Positions 44,632 to 59,193 of a stretch of 64,000 nt of DNA are shown in pieces (within the stretch, counting starts at the first letter, position 1; each line of letters opens with the position of its first letter). Origin of the DNA: Epichloe hybrida (Eukaryota; Ascomycota; Sordariomycetes; Hypocreales; Clavicipitaceae); assembly GCA_019022495.1 (NCBI GenBank), contig JAFEKR010000011.1, forward strand, positions 744,001 through 808,000, read 5' to 3'. Below the pieces are notes generated by a model, which did not search any database, had not been told where the DNA came from, and saw nothing but the letters and a program-made list of their open reading frames with translations. The position numbers and the translations under genes were made by a program.

Positions 44632-45000
44632 CTGGATATGGTCTCATCAAGCACTGGTTTCAGCGTGTTTTGATAGTGGCCAGTCGTGGGCTGTGAGCTT
44701 GGATGTGGGTGAAATAATGGGATTCAACGAGGCTGGGATAATGCAAGTTCGAAAAATGCTCCTCGCCTCCTATTCGTCTTTGATGGTACTGGTGTTGAAT
44801 AATATCCGCCTCACGCTTTGCCACCAGCGCGCCCCCCTTCGAAGCTTTCACAGTCGTATCGACACGCGATGAAGCAACTAGTTTGTGTGGGTGGAGATGA
44901 AGTTCTCAAGTGAAGATTTTGATTAGGTACTTCGATGGAGGGGGGGGCATGACATTGAAGAGTCCCGTCACTTGGATGGTGGCGCCGGGCCGCTTTTTGA

Positions 45001-45007
45001 TATAAAA
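45001..45007 (+). promoter_or_regulatory. Possible TATA box
   Basis: TATAAAA occurs within TTTTTGATATAAAACATC, about 50 bp upstream of an ATG at 45052 and 75 bp upstream of the 28-codon ORF. The spacing is plausible for a fungal core promoter but unproven. Confidence 0.3.
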
Positions 45008-45077
45008 CATCATCAGGGTGGACAAAACTATCCGAAAACTACTCGGTAACAATGCAGACGGATCCCACGCCAGCGCC

Positions 45078-45164
45078 ATGACTTGCCAGCCAATATTTGG
45101 CGTGCTTGCTGGTATCGCCTTGGGTATCGCCTTGGGTATCGCTTTGGGGGAGCGCCGCCATTAG
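45078..45164 (+). CDS. Candidate 28-aa hydrophobic microprotein
   Basis: A short ORF with an internal GIAL repeat (three copies from the GGTATCGCCTTG tandem) forms a single hydrophobic stretch, ending ERRH. Its ATG overlaps the stop of a nine-codon upstream ORF (ATG 45052, MQTDPTPAP) as ATGA, an arrangement that allows termination-reinitiation. A TATA-like box lies upstream. It may be chance; no family is known to me. Confidence 0.2.
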   Translation: MTCQPIFGVLAGIALGIALGIALGERRH

Positions 45165-45304
45165 TAATTCCCCAGCTTGCGGAGCAGATTCCGGGGCAGA
45201 CTACTAATCCAAATATCCCTCTTGAGTAAGATTGGCGAGATGGGGGTCGAGATTATGGTTACCGGCGGTAGGATAAAAGAGGAGACACTGGAGGGGGATC
45301 AGCA

Positions 45305-45346
45305 CTACTCCGTGGGACTCCGTGGGACTCCGTGGGACTCCGTATG
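45305..45346. repeat. GGGACTCCGT decamer repeat
   Basis: Four head-to-tail copies of a decamer related to the dispersed TACTCCGTA motif. Confidence 0.9.
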
Positions 45347-46937
45347 TATTTGTCCGACTGGGCCAGCCCGATTACTGATCAGTCCTCTCGACCTCCTCTT
45401 GACAGTTGGCACTAATATCTCGAAGAAGAAAGGTTCAGCCCACCTCCTCTGTACTGCCGTCTCGATGACAGGGATGCTTCGACCGACATCTTATCCGTTT
45501 CGTGGACCGCGAACGACGGGCTTTTCTCGCTCCATGAAGACTCACTCGACTCCCGCGTAGTGGTGGTGTCGAGTGGTGGTGTCGGAGAAAAGGTCCGTTG
45601 AAGAAGCACGATGCACCAACAATACCAAAATGTGTCGTCAAGGTCCAGAGATGACTTATGCAGCCGGCCGACTTTGAGAGGGGGCAAACGTCTGGTCCGT
45701 CGGTATCCAGAGCAGGGGAAGGGGGGAGGGGGGGAATCGATCGTCACGGACAAGACGCACACGTCTGCCTGCATGAAATGAATTAGAATATCATTTCAAA
45801 AAATGTCACTTCCCTCCCACCCAAAGGAAGCTGCCTACCTAGCTAGGTACGTACCCAGGCCAGTTGCACATCGCCGATTGGTTTTGCCAATGCATTCATT
45901 GAGACAAGCCCAGTGTCATAATTGATCAATAGACGTCGATGCAGTGAATGCGTCGCGTTGGTGGTACAAAGGCTAATTAGACCGTAGTGGCCACTGATGT
46001 TAGCCATTATCTGGCCCTTTCGATTAGTATTGCTGTCTCTAGATACAGATAGATGGTCAAAGACCTGGAACCTGGACACGTCTCCGCATGTCCGCTTGAG
46101 ATGAGTCATGGGACAAACTAAATCTACTTACTTCTTCTTCTTCTTGTTTTTTTTTCAAGCTTGGGCGTGAGTTTGCCCCAGGGAACAGAGTCTACTTCTG
46201 GCATCATGCACGCAGGTTCGCGGAAGGTCCTCCTCAATACAAGATTCCGTATTAACGCAAAATGGCGGCGATTGATCTGAGATGCTCGCCTTTTTTCTAC
46301 ACCTAGGTCGTGTCCCCCTCGATGTCCCTACTCTACGAATGAGTGAAATATGTAACCCGAGTCTTATGCCGTATGCGCTTGCTCACTCGAAACTGAAGCA
46401 TCACACAAAGAGTGGCATGCCACGATAGAGTCGAATGTTGCTTCGCGCGTCCCTATACGCCTGTCCCCGATGCTTGACAAGCCTCCCAAATCGAGTAACA
46501 AAACCAAACAGCGTCAAATTCGTGATAATGCAGTATGTCTCCACCACTCTAGTTGTCAGTTTAGAACAAAAGAAACAAAAAAACACACAGGAGTATGAAA
46601 AGGGGGGAATGTGGTAAATGAGGGCAACAGAGTGAGCAGTAGGCCCCGCGTCATAAATATGTGAATCCCTTAATTCTTCTGCCCATTAAAAACAGGGACA
46701 TGAATTGGGCATTACGAGGTAAAGAGTTGCGAAATCATTACGGTAGTAAAAATCCGGCGCAGAAAAAGAAAAGCACACTGAAACAAATACAGCATCAATG
46801 ACAAGATACTTTCTCTCCTTGGAAGTCTAGTTCATGCTGAGTTGCGGAAACAAACCATGGGGTATCGATGGGCCATGATGGGGCCCCCTGCTTCTGTTCG
46901 TCCTAATACTGAGTTAAACGAGCGGCGACTGGCCTTC

Positions 46938-48415
<1,478 letters not shown>

Positions 48416-51400
48416 CGCCTGGCGGCAAGGTCAACGTTGGTCACGGCTCAGCCTTTTGTACTCGGTTAGCCTCCGAATTCAAGGTCGGGTCGTTGAGGGG
48501 GCAAAGATGGACGTACGCGGAGACTGTCAGAATGATGTCCCACAGAACAGAGCCAGTGATTTTCAACGGGCGAAGAGAGAGCTATTTGAGAATGTCAGTA
48601 ATGTGATGATGTCAGAAGCTGAGTACATGAACAATACACAAATCCAAATCGACGGCAAACTTGGAACGAACGCGTATGGGCCTGCATAGTGTTTTTTTTT
48701 TGTTCGAAGCAACAGTCAAAGGTGCCCAAAGCTTCACAGTATCCAGAGCACTGGCCGACGTCAAGTCCTACCGTCGCAGGCACCAACCCCCCCCCATTTG
48801 TTCTTGCGCCTCCGCGTTCAAGTAACGTGGCAAAGGGGGACACTCACTGGTTAGATTTCCGTTTAAAGTAGTCTCGAGTTATTTTTGGGTATAGCCAGAA
48901 ACCCTCACGGTCGTAGGATGGTGGCGATGCGATGTTAGATACCCGAGGCGAACGTTGATCCAACCAGGACAAGAGGTAATCGAGGAGCATGGACACTCGC
49001 TAAGCGATTTCCCGAGCGGGGAAAATAGTATAGCGACACCGTCTATTGCGTATGGACTTTTGATGGAGTGCGTAAACGACAGCTGCCGACAGTGACTAAT
49101 CGCAGATGTGGGATTTCTGGTTGACGGCACAATCAGGGCGTTTTGTTCCTATCGCGCGAAGAGTCCGTCACGTACGATCGAACAGATCCGGCAAGATAGA
49201 TAAGCTGGCTGACAGCTCTTTAGTCGTCGTCTTTAGCGATGGCAAATTAAGAGAGAAAAAGGACGTCGGGAGTGGGAACGGCCAAAGTCTCTTTCTGGTA
49301 TGATGCACGCGTCAACTGCCCTGCCGAACCAGGAACCGTCTGGATGACAGAAGCGCGAAAATACTTCTAGAGTTCCGCAATCGAGGCTGGCATCCGTGGC
49401 TGGGGTATGGACAGTGAAGCGCGCAAGGAAGTCTCTGCGGCAAAATGAGGTCGATGCTTCGACGCTGGGATCGCGGAATGGCCGAGGGAGGGAAGATCTG
49501 GGATTTTTTAGTTCTTGGACGATTCGGCCACTTCTAATGCATAGACATTAGAAAAAGTAATGTGGCCAAAGTGAATATTGACCGAGGAAGAGATTGACAT
49601 GAGTGGGCGAGGTAGCTGATAAGACTTTTGAAAATTGAACAGCTCTCTAGGTGCAAGCGAGGAAGCGAAGGAAAAAAAAAATGAAGAAGTGAAATATGGA
49701 TTGTAGGGGCCAAGGCGTTAACTGACGTTCCCTCTGCATCGGTGCCGACCGTGTCGCACGGGGGGGGGTGGCCCAGCAGAAGGGAGTAACAACTTGGAGG
49801 ACCAGCCTCACAGCTGCTTGGGAGTACTCCATATGTACACTACTGTACTAGGAACGCATTTCGGTACCCGGCCTGCCGGCTCCAGTCACCCTCCGCTGCC
49901 TCCGCTGCCTTGGCTGCCAGTGTGGTTGGCTGACGCTGGCGTGCTGGCCTCTGACTGTTGTTGGCTGCAGACAACAAACAGCCTGCAGGCGCAATGCGAG
50001 CAGACACTTGCCCGAAGTGAGTGGATTTGGGGGGAAGGAGGGGTGCCTGGGACTTGGGGGTGTGGATTAGGCCATTGGCACTGACCGGAGCAGGCGCGAA
50101 TCCCAGGAACACAAAGATGCCGGCCGCTGCAGTGAAGGTGGAGAGGACTTGTGTTGGGAAGACACAGAAAAAAAAAAAAAAAAAAAAAAAAAAATCGGAG
50201 CTCCCAGACCGGCGCAAGGGTGCATGTGCCCTGCTTGTTGAGGCGGACACGGGGTAGAAACTAAACTCATCCACAGCCGGCAGTGAAAAGAAGGGGACAG
50301 GCCAGGGCAGGAACAATGCAAACGACAAAACGACAAGACAACGCAGATACGATGATGGGGGTAACGATCTAGCCTATCAGTGCACGCATCACCCAGGCGT
50401 CCGGTGTTGAAGCCACCAGCAGCGCAGCACTCATGATTCTCGAGCTTGCGCTTGCGCTTGCGCTTCTACAGAGCTCGACAACCGGGAAGCGGCATACAGC
50501 CGGCGGGGCGATCAGGAGGATCGATGAGAACTTACAGGCGTGATATGCCGCGTGGCGGACCAAGCGGTTTGAGCAGCGGGGACGTCCTAGATGTTTGTCT
50601 GCTTTGCTATCAACCTGATGAGGTGAATTGCAGGTGTGGGTGCCCAGACAAATTTCGCTTTGTGGATGTGAGAGGGAAGCCAAGATAGATGGGCGGTAGT
50701 GTCATGACAAAGAAGTGACTTGAAGAGATGAACCATCGACCAGATCAAGATGGGCATGAAGTAGTTATAGACGCAGTGATAGACGATAGACGCCTCGCGG
50801 GGGGGGAGCCAGACACTTTGTCGCGGACCAATAGTGGGTGGTTGGTGGCATGCATCACTTGTGGTTAAAGTTGGAATTGGCCAATAAGCTTTGAGTTGCA
50901 TACGCAATTATGCTCTACTGTAAATAAGCAATCGTGTGTTTAGCGTGCCTGACAACAATGACAGCCATGCTAGCTAGAGTCGAATGGGAGGGGAAAATAT
51001 GTTTCAAAATAGAACGTGGAGATGCGTGTTGTAGTCGTCTTTTTTGCCCGAGGGGTCCGAGGGGGCGTGCGAGTCTTCGGAACGGCCCTGTTGACGTTTA
51101 AAAATGATTGGCGCGTAGGGCAGGGCATGCAGTCAAGCGCATGAATAGGGCCATGATAAGATGGATTCCACAAGGATGGAAACCCGTACGTACATACATA
51201 CATACATAAAAACACAAAATGTCTGTTGACTGACTATTGGCGAAAGAAATTCTCAGTCAGTTGCGGATTACGTCGCACGGCGTACAGACGGGAAAAAGGA
51301 CTGCTTGACTGGACGCTTCAGGAAAGGGCGACCATGTCGGTCGGCACTTGCAATTTTGAGCCCGACGCATGTATGTACGGATTATTACTACCAAACTACC

Positions 51401-54400
51401 AAGAACTCCGGTTGCCAAATCTGAACATCCCACCCCGTCAACCGCAATTCTCACACCTCACCTCACGCCCGCCCACCTTTGAGCGAAAGCCGACATGGCA
51501 CATGGGTTTACCCCTGTCCGCCCTAGCAAGTCCTGACGTCGTGGGGATGCATGGATGATGAATGTGGGTGCTTTTATGTAGGTACAGGCATGGGAGCATG
51601 GGAACATGGGAACATGGGAACATGGAGCCGTCCCTACGGCGTATCCCAGAACACCAAAAACGGCTCTGTCACTGCGACCTCACCAACTTACTGACCACTG
51701 AGAAGCACTAGGGGCCAAAAAAAGAAACCGGCAATAGATATCCATTTCGATACATATCAGGTAGATGCCCAGCGAAAGAGATATGTCGCAGGAGCTTCTA
51801 GCGAGAGCGACATCATAAATCAAAAGATAGAAAGTCCGTCAAAGAAGCGCAAAAACCGGACGAGTACAGAGTACCCGCATCTCAAATGGCGTGCCGGCCA
51901 TTGCGGTTAGTATTGGCTACCGCTACACCACGAAACCGGATCTCTCTTTCTGCGCAAAACCTCACGATTAGCAGCCTCCCGCTCATCATGCCTCTGACAG
52001 CCCCCATTTCCAACAAGGCTGAGCCACAGAACGGCTGAAGCATTTCTGAACCGTGCACAAGTCGTCATAGTCCCAAAGGGATTATATAAGATTGTTCAGC
52101 CTCAACCACTTCATATATTTCAGATCGGTCAGGTAGCATCACCAAAGACTCACAATGTTGGCAAGACAGATTATTCAACTCGAGTTACGGCCCCACATGA
52201 ACATGCCTCCCTACAATCTGCGTAGCCTGTACAACCGCAGGCGGATCATGTGAACAAGTTGAATGCTATCAGTCTTCTCAGGTAAAACAAAATATCAGCC
52301 GGCCCAAAATGAGTGACGAAGCTGTGGACAACGATGGGGAGGGGACTGCTACTACTACTGTTAGGCGCCAGCCTGGAGAAAGGGGACGGCGCGATCCGAT
52401 CAGTTCACACGCACGGCCTTCTTGAACGTTAGAACGTGTGCAACACATTGCCATGCACATGACCGTTGAGCACGGAGGTAATGGTTGATTCCCTCACATC
52501 AGATGATGGGGAAGAGATCCAGACTCTGAGTGGCTTGCATTGCAGCTCGTGCGATATGTTGACATGATAGCATTGATATCTGCGAATCAAAATCCCTGGT
52601 CAGCTGCTTCAAGGAGAAATTCGTACTCCGAAATAAACGTCCGATGGACGAGTGCAGCTCAGACCACCCACACTCCAGCAAACAAAAAGGAAAAAATGGT
52701 ACTCGTTGCTCAACACTTTCCCGACGCTTGGGAAGGCGCGGGCAGCAGGCGGCGTGTGCTGTGCAGCGTGGATGATTCTTGGTTCGGAATTTTTCTAGCA
52801 GTTTGTTGAACTGTCTATTGTTCAAAAGACCAAATGATGAGACTTTTACAAGGGCCAAGAGAGGGCCGCAAAAAAAAAAATTAAATTCAATGCCACAACA
52901 GGGTTAATGATCATTATTGGATGGTGGGGGGGGGGCATCGTACATGACGCACTCCACGGCTTGTATTGTTGTTCATTCAGATTGTGGCAGATCTGGCGGC
53001 GATTTTCCTCTCCCCTGTTCACGGAAAAGTGGCATGCAGCCCAACTGGCGCTACCGACCGTGGCCATCCTGGTCCTCGGCTTGACGACATGGAAAATTCG
53101 AGGCTTGCGTCTACGGTGTTCAATGGCTCTCGCAAATCAGGATGATACGCGAGACGTGGTACAAACAAGTTACCTGGCGTTCTCCACCCCGCCACGGTGT
53201 GGGCGCTGAGTCGCTGACGGATGGAGCAATCGTTTGCGCAGGACTCACTTCATGATTTCCATTACTTACAGTAACCTTTTGACAATGGTAAAATGAAGGA
53301 TGATGAGCGGCGAATCAAAAGGTCGCAGACAAGCGCGGCTTTTTTTTTAAGGCAGCAGTAATATGGATCGTTTCAGCTGCACGGTGCAGAAGCCTGCAAC
53401 GCCAACAAGTGAAACCAACAAGGCATGCTACGCCGATCCGGTCGACACACTTTGTGAAGCCTCAATCGTGGAGGCAGCAGTCAACAAATACCATTATTAC
53501 TCTACATATTTGAGTAAGCAATACAAAGCCCTGGCGACATGCCAAAGCAAGTTGATGCCCCCCTCCCCCGAGCAGATCGTGGAAGGACAAGGGAAGACCG
53601 TCGATGCTGGATGAACCATTGATGAAGGGACGAACCGACAGGGATGCAGGAGTGGTGCAGTGATGCACCCCTCGTGCCCCTTCTTCCCTACTCCATTTCC
53701 ACATGGGGCTGTACATATGCTCGGTATGGCCGTCTCGGGCAACTTTGTCCAATCAATGCTTGGCTGAACTGAATCAAGAGACAATTGTCTGTTTGCAGCC
53801 TGGCGAGTTATTGACACGAAGCACTCGGCACGATCAGGACAGTTGCGTGCTGGAGGTGGAAAGTCGAATGCGGACGCAATGAGGAACGTTTTCTGGCTTC
53901 CTGCGTGGTTTGCTGGGACGAAACAGACGCTATCGCAGGAAAGCTTCTGGAAAATCGCAGGAGTGGCCCAAGTTTCTTCTGGTCAAGATTCGGTGTATCA
54001 TTTTGGGCTTAATAAGCTTGAATTTGGCGATCTTATTAGTCAAGGGGAGGGAGGGGTGCCATTCCGCCATTCCTCAGCCTCGGAAGTGAGCTGCTCTTCT
54101 CCGAGGCTGAAGCCGATCCTATCGCCCCCCTTTCCCTTCTGCCTTCTGAAGACGTTCGAGAAGGAGGCCCACGTACCGACGCCTTCGGAGCGGCCTGGAG
54201 CCATGACGGCAGGGTCGGTGCTAAAGCCTCGAGTCCTGGCAGTGAAACAAGGATGCCTGCAGACTCAAGATGGGTGCTCTTGCTGGTGACAGTGCCCACC
54301 CAAATGGAGAGACTGGACACATTGACGTCGTCCAGTTGTCGGCGTGCATCGACAAGCCCCTTTTGCGCTGTCATTCCCCCAACTCGGCAGAGACAACTGG

Positions 54401-57400
54401 GTGCGTACAGCTGACAGGCACACGACTCTTTCGTACCCGAACTCGACGGGACCAGCATTTTTGGCGCCCTAGGGTGGTGGTGGTGCGTCTGTCGTGATAC
54501 CCGGCAAAGAAAAAGGCAAAAAGAGTCTCATTCGGTTTCAGGAATGACTAATGTCCTGCATAGAAACGCAGGGCTAGACGGACCAACCGAATAAAATGGC
54601 GGGCGTCAACATAACCAAGGCCGCGCGCCACCAGCCCAGGCCTATTGTTCCCACTCCGCTTTGTGAACTGTCAAAAGAGAAGTGGCTGAAAAGATGGTTT
54701 AGACCGGTTGGACAAAGCTCGTCCGGCCGAGACATACTGGAACAAGAGCTTGCCTGCCTTTATCTGGTGGCGGCGGCGCGAAGGCACAGACCAGAGGATG
54801 AATATCTCTTTTTTTCGTACTGACAGGGATTTCTCACCCATTCATGCCTGATACTGAGTACCTATCTTGTGCGCTATTCTTCACGATATCGGAAGTACCC
54901 GAGGCATTCTGGGACTATACTCGCAGGTCTTCACTTTTAGTGCGCAAATGTAGCCTGAGGGGCTCTCAAGAGTTCGAGGTCGCTACTTTACCGTTTGCTG
55001 ACAGCATCACCTCAGAACACATGGTGTCTTGTATCCATCATGCGTGATGAGTTTCAAGGATCTGATTGTCTTGCACCAAGGCTCTCTCCCCTGCAGCCCT
55101 TGAAGCCCTCGGATCACTCGCGAGCCTGAGCTCACGATTCAAGGTTGCATTCGACAATTGACGTGGTAGTACTCCGTATGTACTACAAACTTGGCTGGTC
55201 ATGATCTCGGGCGTCTTTTCCCTGTCAGCCATCCGAGATAGCTGAACTAAGTACGCAGTGTCCCCAGCCCGACCTCACATTTTTGTGCGGCGCAGATCGC
55301 GGGTTCAATGGGCGTCAACGAGGGGGGGGGGGGACGCACGCTTGGTCAACTACATTTAGGTGCCAAAGACAAATTTGAGCCTACCTGTGCAGTATTGATG
55401 CATATCTCGCTACAGTTCTTTTGGGAGTGGCGGTCAAAAGACGTTGTCGCATGGGTCTTTTTGGGAACTATTTCCCTGCTCCATCGAGTGAGTGTTTGCT
55501 TGCATCGGCGTCGCCGTCCATGTCTTCGTCTCTAGCATACTACCTTGCCAAGAGACGAGAATGAAGGTACCGCAGTAATTGGAGACCCAAGCATGGGCGA
55601 TGATATGTGGCTGTCCGGACTCGACTCAGGAGTCTCCTACATCGGTCCAGTGAGTCTGCGATGCATTTACGACATTGTGCTGCTGTCTGGGTCGACCCCA
55701 ATGCTTTTGATGAGCGAGACTTGGTAGTATCCAATAGCTACGGCATGTCACGTTGATACCTTGCCCAAATTCGAGGAGAAACTGAGGCCGGGTAGACAAC
55801 TTCCCCTCTTGACGTGATTTCCAGATGCAGCAGTCGCGTCTCATGCCTCCGGCAGCATTGCGGACTTGCAAGCATCTGTCCTTCAACAAAGTCTGTTATA
55901 TAAGTTGATCAAGTAAAAAGGCCGAACAGTCATCTTCTCGTAGAAAAGGAAAGGAAAGAAAAGATTGCTTGTTGGAGCCACAAAGGTCAATGCATCTAGA
56001 CGTGCATTTGGTTGTAGATGACGCTGCCCGCGCCCTCGCCCTCGTACTAGACATGGCATTATAATTTGCTGCGGTCACTGAGCAAACTCGCCAACAGATC
56101 AGATTCACAACTCACATTTTCCATCGTTTGTTCTTCAAGAAAGGCGTCGATATGGGCATGAAAGACGGCGTCCTGCAAGACTCTGGCTCTTTATTCCTGC
56201 CAATATGTCCTACGCCCAAGCATTCGTCAACACGGCCTCAAACACACCATATAAAGCTTTCAGCAGTAGCGATGACCAATCCCCTCACCCGTTCATGACC
56301 GGAGTGACGAATGGCTCCCTCCATTCTTTCGGGGGGGGGAAATCTCAAATTACCCAGCCATGTCATTTCCCCGGCGTTGTCTTTCAAGCCGCCGTTGCCG
56401 GCCAACTGCCCGGTAGTCAACCTTTCCTTGCCCCCCCCCCCCCCCCTTCCAACATTCATCATCAGAACTTGCTCGATTCAACGCCGAAATCTCTTTCCCA
56501 GCTCGTTAGGTCAATACCTATTCTTGGGCCATGTCCATTCCTCTCCTCTCCAGCATACACGCCCCCCCCTGCCCCATCTTAGCAACCGCCATCCGCTCAT
56601 CCTCGCACTCCAAGCCATCAAGGGCTCGGGAAAGAGGAAAAACCTCTCCGCACAGTCATCAAGTACCGCCGATGTACAGCTCTACATTGCCCCGACGAAG
56701 CGTGCGTTACGTCACTTGATGGCTCGCGGCCCTGGGACACACACACACGCGTCACATGAGCACCCCCTTTTGTGCCGGCCGACCGACCGACCATCTCGCT
56801 CTCGTTCTCGTCCAAGGAGAATACCGAGTAATGGAAGGAGGGGAGGGATAGGGATCGATCGACCCCCCGGGCCAAACTGTTGGGTTTTACACCCGCCCCA
56901 ACGCCCAGCCCCAACCACGTCGGGACGACCAACGAGTTGTCGGAGGGAGAGAAGACGTGATCTGTCCCGGTCATGGACGTTTCAGCAAGCTCGGTGAGAG
57001 GGGTCCATGGATCGCGTTTTGGGGGGGGGGGGAACAAGCTGGGAAATCATTTGCTTGACACATTTACGCTGGCCCAGGCACGCACAGGCAATCTTGAATA
57101 CCACGTTAGGCGAGGAGAAGCCACCAAGCAGGTTTGGAAGGAGAAGAAAACAAGTGCCCTTTTGATCCATGATAAAGAGTGCTTTTCTTATAAACTACTC
57201 CTTCTTACAAGCTGATTACTAGTGAAGAAGAGTAACTTGTCCTAGCCCTATGAGGCGAACAAGTCTATTCTGCGTTGTGAACAGCCAAGATGCATACATA
57301 CCGTGGTAATGCGTACTGATTGTAAACGTGACAGTTAGTACATGATGCAAGACTGCCCTTGAATTTCTGCTGCTTGAGAGCTGCGTGCGCCGGCCATCAC

Positions 57401-57447
57401 CACGACAATCTTCTCGTCAACGTTGTGCCATGACTGCCACACAACCC
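48416..57447. other. Gene desert, 9 kb
   Basis: I find no gene I can name. The part next to 48416 is probably the long promoter and leader of the C2H2 gene. Contents include a 25-nt A run (50169-50193), CATACATA repeats near 51190, GGGAACAT nonamer repeats (51585-51622), a short ORF at 52155-52253 (32 aa, MLARQIIQLELRPHMNMPPY...) about 70 bp after a TATATAA, a TACTCCGTA at 55169, G and C homopolymers (55323-55333, 56433-56446, 57020-57032) and a (TC)-like tract. Frames such as 53843-54289, 54596-54823 and 56311-56997 show no domain and sit in homopolymer-rich DNA. Some may be species-specific genes or non-coding transcripts. Confidence 0.4.
51585..51623. repeat. CATGGGAA nonamer-like tandem repeat
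   Basis: Five near-identical (G/A)CATGGGA units in a row. Confidence 0.8.
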
Positions 57448-58916
57448 CTATACCCAACCCATCTCTTCCGTGAAAAGTTGCCACAAATCACTCTCCAGCG
57501 CATCCTGCCCCGTGTACCAAGCGGCGTCATTCTCCAGCTGATGGATCCAGCCCTCTCTAATTTCCCTCCTCCTGCCCCCATCCTGGCACCATTCCTTGAG
57601 AGTACTTCTCCAATCCTCCCTCAATGCAGAATGATCGGCATCCAGATTCCTCTTGTGCGTGCTGAAGTCTCTCCTGGCCTCCTCGGACAACAAGTTCATG
57701 CCACGGCCCCCCATCCAATCCTGGATGAGCCAGAAATGCGACCTCAGCACATGCAGCGTCCACTGCCCGGCCTTGTGGAAGAGAGCGTCACATCCAGGGC
57801 ACAGGCACGACAAGGGCTCGGACCTGCCACCGCCGAAGTGATGCCTTTCTACGTATTCGATGATGAGGGGCCCCAGAGCATTCTGTCGCTGCCAGATTCC
57901 TGTGCCGAAACACTTGAGCCTTTGGAATCTTCCGACCGCCCGTTGAATTCCTTGACGGGCATGAAAACTACTGTGCGAACCGGGCTCGGTTCCGCCTTTC
58001 TCCATTCCCCTTCCCGCGCGGGCTGGTATAGCGCTCTTCTCCATCTATCGGAGAAGCGGTCGATCCAGGCGTCGTCTGGATCCTCTTTCTCGAGGATGAG
58101 ACCAAGCACGTTGATGGTGGGAGGGGACGATCGTATGAGAATATCTAGGCAGGATGGGAGGGGATGCCCATGCCCGTTCAGCCTTTCGGGAGCAGATGCC
58201 CAGCTTTGGTTGATGATGACTTTCCTGGCGCTCGGCAACCAGTCTGTGAATGTTCTCCAGAAATCTCGCACCACGTCGTGCTGGACCTCCATGACGGCGT
58301 CGACCATGGGACCTATCTGTTCCTCCTCTGCCAGCGCGTCATATTCCACCTGGACATTCTGCGCGTGGCGGGCGAAGGATAGGTCGTACCAGGTGTCGCC
58401 GGGATAGCCGCCTCCGAGCAGCCACTGAGACTCGACGAGATAGTAAGTGTCCTCGTCTGCCCAGAAGAGCTTGGCGGCCTCGACGCGCAGGGCGGAGGAC
58501 GCCCTCATGGCCTGCCAGAGAGTAGGGCTAGAACAGGAGGCCAGGATGCGCAGCTGGAGCTCGGGGGGGAGCTGGGCGAATTCGGGGAACAAGAGGCACT
58601 GTGACGGCGAAGAGGGATGTTCTGCGTTGTTGCACTGGACGTAGAGGTGAAAGGGAATGCGCCCTTCTCCGGTGCGCGTCACATGGAGGTTCCAGTTCAG
58701 AGGTTTGCTCCAGGGTGGCTTGGAGATGCAGCCGAGCAAGTTGCAGCCGAGCAAGTTGCAGACATCTTGCGTCATCATGTTGAATGAACGGGTGGACGGA
58801 CGGGTGGACGGACGGGTGGACGGACGGGTGGGTGAATGTTTTTCGGTCCAAGAGTCGGTCGGCCTGTTAATTAAATGTGTCTGAGAATGGATGAAGGTGG
58901 TTGATTCACTCATCAT
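57448..58916 (-). CDS. F-box-like protein with C-terminal C2H2-like finger; junction uncertain
   Basis: The first frame (58916 down to 57849) encodes an F-box-like motif, FPEFAQLPPELQLRILA, then an alpha-rich region (FWADEDTYYLVESQWLLGGG, LILEKEDPDDAWIDRFSDRW). A second frame (58044 to 57448) continues with YVERHHFGGGRSEPLSCLCP, a finger-like C-x2-C-x3-F-x5-W-x2-H-x4-H segment, and a Trp-rich end. The two overlap, so an intron or an indel must join them. One phase-compatible option is donor ACA|GTAGTT (exon to 57972) with acceptor GACAG|AAT (from 57882), giving about 459 aa; CCC|GTCAAG with GGCAG|CGA also works. The N-terminus contains RPST repeats from a 12-bp tandem and a duplicated LLGCN. 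ATG 58778 is an alternative start. The ubiquitin-ligase adaptor role is inferred from the F-box. Confidence 0.6.
58730..58835. repeat. Tandem duplications in F-box gene 5' end
   Basis: A 15-bp GCCGAGCAAGTTGCA duplication (58731-58760) and about three GGACGGGTGGAC dodecamers (about 58795-58833) encode LLGCN and RPST repeats on the minus strand. Confidence 0.85.
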
Positions 58917-59193
58917 CTTTGGCTGGCCTGGGTTGCCGTTGAATTAAATCATGTTTCTGTTCAAAGTTGTTTACAACAAGAAGTAGCAACCCACCTACTG
59001 CGTGTGCCTGGCACCAGCCCGTGGTTTGTGGTCTTGTGGTTTGTGGTTTTAGTGACTGGGCAAGTGCCGATCGCATCCTTGGTGTCGAGACATGATTTCC
59101 CTACCTCGGATGATTTGTCCAGACCATTGCAGAAAATGATCAACTCTCAAGTGGTATATTCAGATACGCAAGCTGCAGAACAGATGGACACAG
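58917..59193. other. Short gap between F-box gene and LSB5
   Basis: It contains two GGTTTGTGGT-type direct repeats (about 59023-59046). No gene was seen. Confidence 0.4.

Larger units (their letters stand above)
44530..46937. other. Intergenic, 2.4 kb
   Basis: It contains a (CA)n run with a 29-nt A run (44578-44629), a TATA-like box at about 45001 with micro-ORFs (listed separately), four GGGACTCCGT-type decamers at 45306-45345, GGTATCGCCTTG repeats and a CTT run (46131-46145). No larger gene was found. Confidence 0.5.
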
